A stretch of 23,360 bases of DNA, taken from the NCBI GenBank assembly GCA_964602415.1, contig CAZRQL010000041.1:1-23360 (forward strand), written 5' to 3'. The notes below the pieces were generated by a model. That model worked only from the letters and a program-made list of their open reading frames with translations, searched no databases and was not told where the DNA came from. Origin of the DNA: CAZRQL01 sp964602415 (lineage in GTDB: Bacteria; Bacteroidota; Bacteroidia; Cytophagales; Flammeovirgaceae). The translations under genes and the position numbers were made by a program. This document shows, piece by piece, positions 7,629-15,326 of the stretch (position 1 is the first letter of the stretch; each line of letters begins with the position of its first letter).

Positions 7629-10613
7629 TTATTCCCAGCCTTCCGGCATTTGCTCTGAGGCTTGCAGTTTTTGTTGATAGATTTGATTGAAAGACTCAAA
7701 TTCCTCTTTGGGCAGGTTGAGTTTTAGCCAGTCTTTGTAAGAGGCCTGTGCAAAATGGTCTAATTTCAATTCAAAACAAACTAAAATGTATTCTTGCAAA
7801 AGGGTAGCAGATTTGGGCATGAGTCTCAAGCCCTTTAAAAGCAACTCATACACTTTTTGTGGGTTGTTGCGGTAAAAACTGACAGCATCGCTGTAAAGAG
7901 ACTCTTTTAAAGGCACTAAATCAAGGGCTTTTTCAAATGATATTGCGGCTTTGCTGCTATCGCCTTTATATTGATGGTACAAGGCTCTGTAATGCTCTAT
8001 ATGCCCTTGACGGTACACTGAAACGGAATCTTTATCCAACAAAGAAGCGTACTCATCGTCAAATTCTTTTTGCCATCTTTTGTAAGCCAACCGAGTTTCT
8101 ACTGAGGGTTGAGCAATCAAATCATAAAATTGCTTGGCCTGACTGGCGTTTTTTGCATCTGCAACCCTAAGCTCACAATATTGATTGAAATAAGTTTTAT
8201 TTTGAATAAAGTTTAATAAATTTATTTCTTCTTTTTCACTCCATTTGCCAAAACGCAGGGCGTAATATTTTTCTAAATCGCTCCAGTTTGGATTTATTTT
8301 ATTTGAATACAAAACATTGAGCATGGATTTTGCTGTTTCTGCATGTTTTGGTTGGGTTTGTGCCAAAAACTCCCAACTTTGTATGGCTTTTGGATTTTGT
8401 GTATGCGTATAAGCGACCGCCAAGGGCAGTGTGGCATCTGCATTTCCTCTTGCGTAAGCCATACTCAGATGTTGTATAGCCCTCTCATATTGCCCTGCAA
8501 GTACCAGCCAACAGCCCAAAACATAAGGCGTAAAGGCATCTACTGCACCGCTGCCCTCAACCGCTTGCTCCATAAGCGAAAAAGCAAAATCTATTTTGCC
8601 CTTTTTAAAATTTAAGACAGCAAGTGCGACCTGCAAATTGGTCTGAAAGAGGGTGTTTTTGCCATTAAAAAGATAAGATTCTATCTTTTGTGCGAGCAAA
8701 CTGTCGTTGGCGTGGGCTTCGTTTAAAGCCAAATTGTACAGGTATATCAATGCTTTGGTATCCAGTGCATTTTCGGGCAACAAATCTAATGCAAGCGGTT
8801 TGGGATTATTTTTCCCAATGACATTCAAAAAACCGGCTTCATTTGCCAAAGTACCCAAATAACGTTTGGGCGAAATCATCGAATAGAGCGTGTCGAGTGA
8901 GGTATCAAATCGGTACTTAGCCCACAGCGCAAAATAATTGGCCTCAATAATTTCCGGCTGTTTAATGTGATTCCTTGCTTTTTCAAAAAACTTCCATACA
9001 CTGTCCCCCAGATTGGTTCTATTGTACAGCAAAGCTAAATTGTTGTGTAATTCTCCACTTTTTGGAAAACGTGTTATTCCTTCTTGCAGAGCAAATATAG
9101 CTTGAAACAGTTTCAGTTCATCATCGGCGTACATTTCGCTAATAAAAGCATAGTCCGGTGGACGTGTTTTGCGCGCAGAAATATTTTTGATAAACTCGGC
9201 TGTCAAAAAAGGCTTTTGTTTTTCGCGGTGGCTTAGTGTGGCCAGCATGTAGTTGTTAAAACGCCCAAAAGGGCTATATCTCTGTGAGATAACCCAGTTT
9301 TCTTTGGCTTGTTTTAAATCCTCAGACAAATAATAATTTGTTCCTATGATATTGTAGCTCGCGGATACGCCACTATGATACGTTTGTTTGTAGCGACCAA
9401 AAAAAGCCCCAAAAAGTACAATAAGCCCGAAAGTCCAAATCAGCCAAAAATCCACTTTTTTAGGATTGAATGCTACTTTATAGACCGGTTGGTAGGCATC
9501 AAAAAGCTCTTTGAAATTAAGCAAAATATAAAAGACAAAAGCCAATCCAAATCCTACATGCGAAACCAATATAATAGAACGATAAAGAGAAATTAATGGG
9601 TCATTGGCAGTATGAACGGCCAAAGAAAGCTGCGAAATCAGCACCAAACTCAGTCCCAAAAACATAAAAACTGCATAAGGGCTTTCTATAATGCCATCAA
9701 ATTGGTTTCTACGAGCGTAAGTTCCCCAAATACCTACCAAACAGGTAAACCCAACCATCAAAAATGGATCTAAGAAATAAATCCCCCAATCCAAACCATA
9801 ATTGTAATATAGATAAACATAAATCAAGTTTAATAAATAAACAATCGAGAAAACCATCCATTGTCGGTATCCGCGAGTGCCATTTGAGCCAACCATCACC
9901 AAAAAAGCCCTTATGGGTTCGTGTGCGGCAAAGCTCATAAATACCAAGCAAGCAAAAATAGGTACTGACATGCCATAATTAAAACAGTGAATAGAGGGCT
10001 GCTGAACAGTACCGTATTTAATCAACAAATAAGTAAAAACAGAGGCTAATATTGAAAAAATTAAAAATCTGAATCCATAACTGATTTTATTTTCAAAATT
10101 TTGAAGTAAAAAATTGATGGGTAAAAATGTTCCTAAAACTAAATAGAGGTACAATTTGGCTTTTTTACCTTGCATAAACTCTTCGGGCAAAAAATCAAAG
10201 TATATGCCCATATCGTCAAAATCAAATGCCGCAACCCCCAACACCCAAATCACCAGCGCAGTCAAATAAGAAAAACCACTCAAATAAGTAGCCGATGTAA
10301 ATATCACGAGCAACCCAACCAAATACATGCCCAGCGCAATGGTATAAGGCATTGCTTGGAGTTGTGGAGCGGTAGGAACAAAGCGGTTTATGAGAATAAA
10401 AGAGTCAGCGGGTACGATAAACTCAAAAAAATCTTGAGAAAAACTCATCAAAGGATGTGTAAGAATCTCAATTTGACCCTTCAAGTCCCATTGGGTAAAT
10501 ATATCGTCGCCCTGATAAATTCCTGTGCCCAAATGAAAGAATCCACAAAAAAATATAATAAAGAGGGTGTATAAGAGTATTTTATCGCCTAAGGGCCAAG
10601 ACTTCCAAAACAT
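7629..10613 (-). CDS. Large membrane protein with C-terminal TPR region, function unknown
   Basis: A 994-residue protein in two halves. The first ~405 residues hold about 11 hydrophobic segments (near 11-30, 91-107, 112-130, 153-170, 180-199, 214-230, 252-270, 276-296, 312-332, 345-366 and 388-404). The rest is soluble and built of helix pairs of the tetratricopeptide type, for example around GITRFPKSGELHNNLALLYN, the stretch on ranking and load-like repeats with YERAIQHLSMAYARGNADATL, and the end region KAAISFEKALDLVPLKESLY. This layout suggests a scaffold or assembly protein with its TPR part in one aqueous compartment. I know no named function. It follows a short-chain dehydrogenase gene by 32 bases in the same direction, so they probably share a transcript. 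ATG 10613 starts directly before the first membrane segment. Confidence 0.85.
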   Translation of the reverse strand: MFWKSWPLGDKILLYTLFIIFFCGFFHLGTGIYQGDDIFTQWDLKGQIEILTHPLMSFSQDFFEFIVPADSFILINRFVPTAPQLQAMPYTIALGMYLVGLLVIFTSATYLSGFSYLTALVIWVLGVAAFDFDDMGIYFDFLPEEFMQGKKAKLYLYLVLGTFLPINFLLQNFENKISYGFRFLIFSILASVFTYLLIKYGTVQQPSIHCFNYGMSVPIFACLVFMSFAAHEPIRAFLVMVGSNGTRGYRQWMVFSIVYLLNLIYVYLYYNYGLDWGIYFLDPFLMVGFTCLVGIWGTYARRNQFDGIIESPYAVFMFLGLSLVLISQLSLAVHTANDPLISLYRSIILVSHVGFGLAFVFYILLNFKELFDAYQPVYKVAFNPKKVDFWLIWTFGLIVLFGAFFGRYKQTYHSGVSASYNIIGTNYYLSEDLKQAKENWVISQRYSPFGRFNNYMLATLSHREKQKPFLTAEFIKNISARKTRPPDYAFISEMYADDELKLFQAIFALQEGITRFPKSGELHNNLALLYNRTNLGDSVWKFFEKARNHIKQPEIIEANYFALWAKYRFDTSLDTLYSMISPKRYLGTLANEAGFLNVIGKNNPKPLALDLLPENALDTKALIYLYNLALNEAHANDSLLAQKIESYLFNGKNTLFQTNLQVALAVLNFKKGKIDFAFSLMEQAVEGSGAVDAFTPYVLGCWLVLAGQYERAIQHLSMAYARGNADATLPLAVAYTHTQNPKAIQSWEFLAQTQPKHAETAKSMLNVLYSNKINPNWSDLEKYYALRFGKWSEKEEINLLNFIQNKTYFNQYCELRVADAKNASQAKQFYDLIAQPSVETRLAYKRWQKEFDDEYASLLDKDSVSVYRQGHIEHYRALYHQYKGDSSKAAISFEKALDLVPLKESLYSDAVSFYRNNPQKVYELLLKGLRLMPKSATLLQEYILVCFELKLDHFAQASYKDWLKLNLPKEEFESFNQIYQQKLQASEQMPEGWE

Positions 10614-10645
10614 AATTAATAAATTTTTTTAATTTTTAGAGTTAT

Positions 10646-11422
10646 TTATTTCACTTCTACGGCTTTTGCTGACAAAGGCAATAAAATCCAAGAAGGCATC
10701 ACTTTGGCCAAACGCACCATTAGCCGATTTGTCCAACCTTCTATGGCCACACGTTTTTTTCGCATCATGGCACGATAGCCAAATGCGGCTACCTGCCTTG
10801 CCGTAGGTAAAAACATCATTTTGAGCATATTGGAATTGTTCACGCCTGCCACAGACTGAAACCCTGTCAGCACCGGCCCGGGGCAAAGTACCGTTACGCT
10901 TACCCCTGTTTTGCGCAGCTCCCAAGCGATGGCTTGCGAAAAACTTACCACAAAAGCCTTTGTTGCAAAATAAGTAGCCATTTTGGGGCCGGGCTGAAAG
11001 GCAGCTATTGAGGCGGTGTTAAGGACGCGACCACTGCCGTTTGCGACCAGTTGAGGCAAAAACAGCCTTGTCAAGTGCATCAATGCCGTTACGTTGAGTT
11101 CCACCATGTCCCTCTCCTTTGCCCAATCCAAGGTATGAAAATCTCCATAACTCCCAAAACCGGCATTGTTTACCAAAATATCTATGCGGTAGGGGGCACA
11201 TTTTGCAAAAAGTTGCTCTCTTTGAGATGGATCGGTCAAATCCGCATCTAAGACCACCACAGAGACCTGATGCTTGGCCTCAAGCTCTTGTTTCAACTCG
11301 TCAAGTAGAGCACGTCTGCGGGCAACCAGTACCAAATTATGCTTTCTTTCTGCCATGACTCTTGCCAACTCGCGACCAATCCCTTCAGAGGCTCCCGTGA
11401 TTAAAGCGTAACTTTGCGACAT
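10646..11422 (-). CDS. Short-chain dehydrogenase/reductase (SDR), classical type
   Basis: A 258-residue NAD(P)-dependent oxidoreductase; the substrate cannot be told from sequence. The Rossmann nucleotide motif TGASEGIG is at 9-16, NNAG at 85-88, and the catalytic tetrad is N110, S138, Y151 and K155 (YFATK at 151-155). VARRR at 33-37 after the second strand suggests a preference for NADPH. CPGPVLTGF follows the active site, as is usual. ATG 11422 (MSQSYALITG) is chosen because the first beta strand begins at once; an upstream ATG at 11446 would add eight residues unlike the family and would overlap the promoter-like box. The C-terminal ~60 residues are Met/Arg-rich and hydrophobic and may touch the membrane. 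The membrane/TPR gene follows after 32 bases. Confidence 0.92.
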   Translation of the reverse strand: MSQSYALITGASEGIGRELARVMAERKHNLVLVARRRALLDELKQELEAKHQVSVVVLDADLTDPSQREQLFAKCAPYRIDILVNNAGFGSYGDFHTLDWAKERDMVELNVTALMHLTRLFLPQLVANGSGRVLNTASIAAFQPGPKMATYFATKAFVVSFSQAIAWELRKTGVSVTVLCPGPVLTGFQSVAGVNNSNMLKMMFLPTARQVAAFGYRAMMRKKRVAIEGWTNRLMVRLAKVMPSWILLPLSAKAVEVK

Positions 11423-11434
11423 ATTATTTTTATG

Positions 11435-11442
11435 CAAACATA
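11435..11442 (-). promoter_or_regulatory. Candidate -7 box for the SDR gene
   Basis: The minus strand reads TATGTTTG, an exact TAnnTTTG match, 12 bases before the preferred ATG. The -33 region has only TTTT/TTTA at the right distance, so the promoter is partial. It supports the start at 11422 over the one at 11446. Confidence 0.45.
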
Positions 11443-11515
11443 ACAAACCTTTTTTAAAGGTAAAATGGTCGATTGTGATAATTTAAGAATGGAGCTAAGA
11501 AATTTTATTTACTTT

Positions 11516-11549
11516 TTTGTGGTTGTATAAAATAAATTTCTTATTTTTG
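11516..11549 (+). promoter_or_regulatory. Bacteroidota-type promoter for the exported DUF4836-like gene
   Basis: TTTG (11516-11519), a 22-base spacer and TATTTTTG (11542-11549) match the -33/-7 pattern of the phylum. The start ATG is 110 bases downstream, which leaves an AT-rich 5' leader of ~100 bases. I see no strong fold in it. Confidence 0.5.
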
Positions 11550-11658
11550 TTAAAATATTTATTTACAATCGGTTTTTCAATGCCAGTTAGACGATATATT
11601 TTGATTTAATTCTAATCAATAGAACATAAAAAATAAACACTTTGATAATCTTACGAAG

Positions 11659-13434
11659 ATGAATAAAATAATTTACGCTTTTTTAACTTTTTCTTTATGG
11701 GTTGATCTAACATGTGCCCAAACGCTTCCCATTCCCCAACATACTTATCTTGTTGGGGTGCTCAATTCTGAAAGTTTTAACAAGAAAGTTAATTTTGAGA
11801 AACTCTTGAGTAGCCAAGTTTTTGAGGATATTGATACACAAATTAAAGGACAACTTCCCAATTTTGAATCTTTTAAAGATTTGTTTTTCAACAACTCAAA
11901 AGAAAATGGAGTTAGTTTTTTGCCCAATTCTATTTTTTGGACTCTTGCGGACAAAGCCAACGAAGCCACGATTTATGGCTATGTGTTGAGGGTCAGCGAC
12001 TCTGCCAAGCTGGAGCAGAAACTCATTACTTCGTTTGACATCAAAGAACCACTTGTCCATACGGGTTACAAATCGTTTGTGTCTGATAAAGGTGTACTGG
12101 CTTGGAATTCTAAAATAGCACTTTTCATAAGCTCGCAACTCAATAAATCGCTTGATAGTGAAAAATCAATTTATATCAGCGAAGACGAAGAAAACAAAGA
12201 TGATCAGCAACTCAAATCAAGTATAGAAAAGATTGAGCAGCAAACTAAGCGCAACAATGCAATCGCCCAAAACATGCAAAGTATTGCATTTGATTTGATG
12301 GCATCAAAAAATTTACTCAATAATGATGATTTTAATCGGTTTTTGACCAAACGCTACGATATAGGTCTTTGGGTCAGCAACGCAGAGTTCAGTGCCTTGG
12401 GTCTTGAGCAAAACCCAATTGCCAAAATGATGATGTCTGCTCCGGGTATGGGTGTATTAAATGAGTTTACCCAAGGCACTTATCAACATATCCTGACTAA
12501 TTTTGATGATGGGCTATTTAGGGTTAAAATAGAACAAACTTTTCAACAGACCAAGACGGTGAGCGAGTTGTATTCGCCTCGGACTCTTTTGCAAAACTTG
12601 GCTTTTATCAATGGGTCAAAACTGTTTGGTATTGGCAACATGTCTCTTGATATAGCCCCACTTTTGCGCGATGCCTATCGCCAGAATTACGAATTGATCA
12701 AATCTTCGTTAGGTCCATCACAAAGCCAAGAACAGACGCAGGTCAATGAGATTATCTTGGATGAAAAAAGGGTTTTTGGTCTTTTGGGCAAAGATGTAAC
12801 CATTTCGGTAGTGGATTTTGTGAGTTCAAAGAAAACTTACACCGAATACGAGTACAACGACAAAGACGAAATGGTCGAAGTCAAAAAGACAAAAGTGGTT
12901 CAAAAACCAATTGTAACGGCTGTCATTGGTTTGGGCAATCGAGCCGACATGCAGAAAGTCATGGATTATTTTGTCTCTCAAAAAGTATTTGAAAAAGATA
13001 AAAAGACCGGTTTTTATTCGATTCCCAATAACAGTACTTCTCAAGATATATCAGCGAGTGAATTTAAAATCGCTTTGTTGCCCTCTCAAATGGTTATTTC
13101 CAATCAGCCGGCTCTTGTCAAATCTAAATTTAAAGCTCCCCGTCAGACACTTCCCGCACCGCTTGTCCAAAAAATGACTCAGCGCAACAGTGCTACACTA
13201 TTTTTGGATATGCAAAAAATTATTGATGTTGTCAAATCAGCCGATATGTCTGCAAAACAACAAGAGCAGGCTGATTTGGTTAAAAGTATCGTGTCCAATA
13301 TCAGTTTTGAATCTTGGTTTGATGGCCAACAAGCTATTTTCGAATCATCGTTTGATATCAATCTCAATGACAAGTCCAAGAATAGTTTTGAGCAAATCAT
13401 TAATTTAATTAATGAATTGTATCTTAGGAATTGA
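11659..13434 (+). CDS. Exported DUF4836-like protein, function unknown
   Basis: A 591-residue protein with a Sec signal peptide (about 1-21, ending TCAQ; the Cys context is not a lipobox). The mature part begins IPQHTYLVGVLNSESF, then has a block with GVSFLPNSIFWTLAD, and alternates strands and helices. This order, with a self-contained 'value-of-gene' repeat (VGVLN... and a later TVSVVDF... strand), resembles the Bacteroidota family DUF4836, which are periplasmic or cell-surface proteins of unknown role. A charged, low-complexity helix lies near 172-205 (SEDEENKDDQQ and following). The gene has its own promoter and is followed by a hairpin terminator. Family assignment is from memory of the pattern and needs a profile search; export is well supported. 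Confidence 0.6.
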   Translation: MNKIIYAFLTFSLWVDLTCAQTLPIPQHTYLVGVLNSESFNKKVNFEKLLSSQVFEDIDTQIKGQLPNFESFKDLFFNNSKENGVSFLPNSIFWTLADKANEATIYGYVLRVSDSAKLEQKLITSFDIKEPLVHTGYKSFVSDKGVLAWNSKIALFISSQLNKSLDSEKSIYISEDEENKDDQQLKSSIEKIEQQTKRNNAIAQNMQSIAFDLMASKNLLNNDDFNRFLTKRYDIGLWVSNAEFSALGLEQNPIAKMMMSAPGMGVLNEFTQGTYQHILTNFDDGLFRVKIEQTFQQTKTVSELYSPRTLLQNLAFINGSKLFGIGNMSLDIAPLLRDAYRQNYELIKSSLGPSQSQEQTQVNEIILDEKRVFGLLGKDVTISVVDFVSSKKTYTEYEYNDKDEMVEVKKTKVVQKPIVTAVIGLGNRADMQKVMDYFVSQKVFEKDKKTGFYSIPNNSTSQDISASEFKIALLPSQMVISNQPALVKSKFKAPRQTLPAPLVQKMTQRNSATLFLDMQKIIDVVKSADMSAKQQEQADLVKSIVSNISFESWFDGQQAIFESSFDINLNDKSKNSFEQIINLINELYLRN

Positions 13435-13456
13435 ATTTTCATAGCTTGTCTGTAAA

Positions 13457-13493
13457 TTAAAAAGCCACCATTTTGTAAATAGTGGCTTTTTAA
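13457..13493. terminator. Bidirectional intrinsic terminator
   Basis: Arms 13457-13473 (TTAAAAAGCCACCATTT) and 13477-13493 pair at 16 of 17 positions around the loop TGT. The stem has a GCCAC core flanked by A-tracts on one side and T-tracts on the other, so it can stop transcription from both directions. It lies exactly between two converging genes, the exported protein (plus) and dnaJ (minus). Confidence 0.85.
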
Positions 13494-13513
13494 TTTTTAT
13501 TTGACATCGTTTT

Positions 13514-14650
13514 TTATTCAAAAAACTCTTTTACCCTATCAAAAAAACCTTTGTCTTGCTTATCGGGATTTGGGTTGAAGTTTGAGGATTTTCTTAGTTT
13601 TTCCAAGGTTGCTTTTTCATCTGAATTCAGGTTGCGCGGAGTCCATACGTTGATGTGCACCAGTTGGTCTCCTGTTCCATATCCGTTTAGGTCTCTAAGG
13701 CCTTTGCCCCTGAGCCTTAGTATTTTTCCACTTTGTGTGCCAGCTTCAATCGGGATTTTGACCTTTCCGTTGATGGTGGGTACTTCTACGCTACCGCCCA
13801 GAACGGCATCGGGAAAACTGATGTAAAGGTCATAATGTAAGTTATTGTTCTCTCTTTTGAGTTCGGGATGTTCAATTTCTTCGATGACAATAAGCAAATC
13901 GCCGTCTATTCCCCCTCTTCGGGCGGCGTTTCCTTTTCCCGACATAGAAAGTTGCATTCCTTCCGATACCCCGGCAGGTATTTTGACAGAGATTACTTCC
14001 TCACGGTTTTGAAGTCCTTCTCCGTCGCATTTTGGGCAGCGTTGGGTGATTATTTTTCCATCTCCATCGCATTTTGGGCAAGTTGAGGTAGAGACCATCT
14101 GCCCCAGCATGGTATTGACAACCCTTTTGACTTGTCCTGTGCCATTGCAGTTTCGGCAGGTTTCTACCGCTCCTCCTTTGGCACCGCTACCGTTGCAAGC
14201 CTCGCAGGCCACGTTGCGTTTGACTTTTATTTTTTTCTCGACACCGTTGGCGATTTCTTCGAGGGTGAGTTTGAGTTTGACTCGCAGGTTGGAGCCTCGG
14301 CGCATCCTTTCTCCACCTCTGCCTCCACCAAAAAAGTCGGAAAAAGGACCGCCTCCGCCTCCGCCAAAAATATCGCTGAAGCGGGAGAAAATATCCTCCA
14401 TATTCATGCCCCCGCCAAAATTCTCGTCCATTCCCTGATGCCCAAACCTGTCGTAGCGGCTGCGTTTGTTGGCATCGCTCAAAACCTCGTAGGCTTCGGC
14501 TGCCTCTTTGAATTTTTCCTCTGCCTGTGGGTTGTTGGGGTTGCGGTCGGGGTGGTATTGCATGGCCACTTTTCGATAGGCCTTGCGGATATCGTCTTGA
14601 GAAGCATCACGGGAAACTCCCAAAATTTCGTAGTAATCTCTTTTAGCCAT
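13514..14650 (-). CDS. dnaJ: Chaperone DnaJ (Hsp40, type I)
   Basis: Cytosolic co-chaperone that delivers substrates to DnaK and stimulates its ATPase. All domains are present in 378 residues: the J-domain with HPD at 33-35, a Gly/Phe-rich linker (about 78-118, with FGGGGGGPFSDFFGGG), the zinc region with four CxxC pairs (C149/C152, C165/C168, C191/C194, C205/C208), and the C-terminal substrate-binding beta domains. It starts 12 bases after the grpE stop and is the last gene before the bidirectional terminator, so it ends the grpE-dnaJ transcript. dnaK is not adjacent, as is common in this phylum. Confidence 0.98.
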   Translation of the reverse strand: MAKRDYYEILGVSRDASQDDIRKAYRKVAMQYHPDRNPNNPQAEEKFKEAAEAYEVLSDANKRSRYDRFGHQGMDENFGGGMNMEDIFSRFSDIFGGGGGGPFSDFFGGGRGGERMRRGSNLRVKLKLTLEEIANGVEKKIKVKRNVACEACNGSGAKGGAVETCRNCNGTGQVKRVVNTMLGQMVSTSTCPKCDGDGKIITQRCPKCDGEGLQNREEVISVKIPAGVSEGMQLSMSGKGNAARRGGIDGDLLIVIEEIEHPELKRENNNLHYDLYISFPDAVLGGSVEVPTINGKVKIPIEAGTQSGKILRLRGKGLRDLNGYGTGDQLVHINVWTPRNLNSDEKATLEKLRKSSNFNPNPDKQDKGFFDRVKEFFE

Positions 14651-14662
14651 AGTTTTAAAATT

Positions 14663-15259
14663 TTAGGCTCCTACCACCACTTTGACAAAACGTATCACTT
14701 TATCTTCAAGGTAGTAGCCTTTTTCTATTGCATCAACCACTTTGCCGCTCAAACCCTCCATCGGGATTTGTGTAACCGCTTCGTGGATATCGGTGTTGAA
14801 TTCATCTCCTTGTGCAGTAGGGATTTCTTTTAGCCCAAATCCGGTCAGTGTGCGTTGCAAACTCTCATAGATTAGGTGGAAACCATCTATATGCGGTTTG
14901 ATTTCTTCAGGTACTTGAGGCAATGACTTTTTGGCACGCTCAAAATTGTCTAAGGTAGGCAATAAAGACTTGATTAAAGCCTCATTGGCAAGTTTGGACA
15001 TTTCGAGTTTTTCTTTGGCTACTCTTTTGCGAAAATTATCAAAATCGGCATAAAGGCGTAGGTACTTATCTTTCATTTCATTGAGCTCAGTACCCAACTT
15101 TTCATGTTCAACAGATTGGTTTTTTTCTTCTGTGTTTTCCTTTTGGGTATTTTGTTGTGGTTCTGATGTATTCTCCTGGCCGGTATCGCTCTGGTTTTCA
15201 GTAGAAATAGGTTGATTTTCAACAGCTTCTTTCGATAGGTCGTTGTTTTGTTGTTCCAT
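14663..15259 (-). CDS. grpE: Nucleotide exchange factor GrpE
   Basis: GrpE releases ADP from DnaK and completes the DnaK-DnaJ cycle. The 198-residue protein has a disordered Glu/Gln/Asn-rich N-terminus (1-45), a long dimerisation helix (about 48-110, with YLRLYADFDNFRKRVAKEK, the family's most conserved part) and the C-terminal beta domain with DEFNTDIHEAVTQIP and KGYYLEDKVIRFVKVVV. It lies 12 bases upstream of dnaJ. The 64 bases before it hold no CIRCE (HrcA) site and no TAnnTTTG box; the promoter is therefore unclear. Confidence 0.98.
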   Translation of the reverse strand: MEQQNNDLSKEAVENQPISTENQSDTGQENTSEPQQNTQKENTEEKNQSVEHEKLGTELNEMKDKYLRLYADFDNFRKRVAKEKLEMSKLANEALIKSLLPTLDNFERAKKSLPQVPEEIKPHIDGFHLIYESLQRTLTGFGLKEIPTAQGDEFNTDIHEAVTQIPMEGLSGKVVDAIEKGYYLEDKVIRFVKVVVGA

Positions 15260-15313
15260 CTGAAAAATTATTTTATTTAATTATATCAATTTGTTTGCCA
15301 TTGCTTATTGAAC

Positions 15314-15326
15314 TGACATTTTGTCA
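15314..15326. promoter_or_regulatory. Short perfect palindrome overlapping the MBL gene stop, before grpE
   Basis: TGACA and TGTCA flank AAA/TTT (13 bases in all). The site overlaps the stop codon of the metallo-beta-lactamase gene and lies ~55 bases before the grpE start. It has no T-tract. It could be a regulator site for the chaperone operon, but a match of this length can occur by chance. Confidence 0.25.

Noticed and set aside
11423..11446. Upstream ATG of the SDR gene (MLCLHKNN extension)
   Set aside because: The extension is unlike SDR N-termini and covers the exact TAnnTTTG box at 11435-11442.
14132..14833. Open frame on the plus strand across dnaJ and grpE (233 codons)
   Set aside because: It is antisense to two certain genes and has no family features.
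15260..15323. TTGACA-like and TATAAT-like hexamers before grpE
   Set aside because: They are about 36 bases apart, far from the 17 needed for a sigma-70 promoter.
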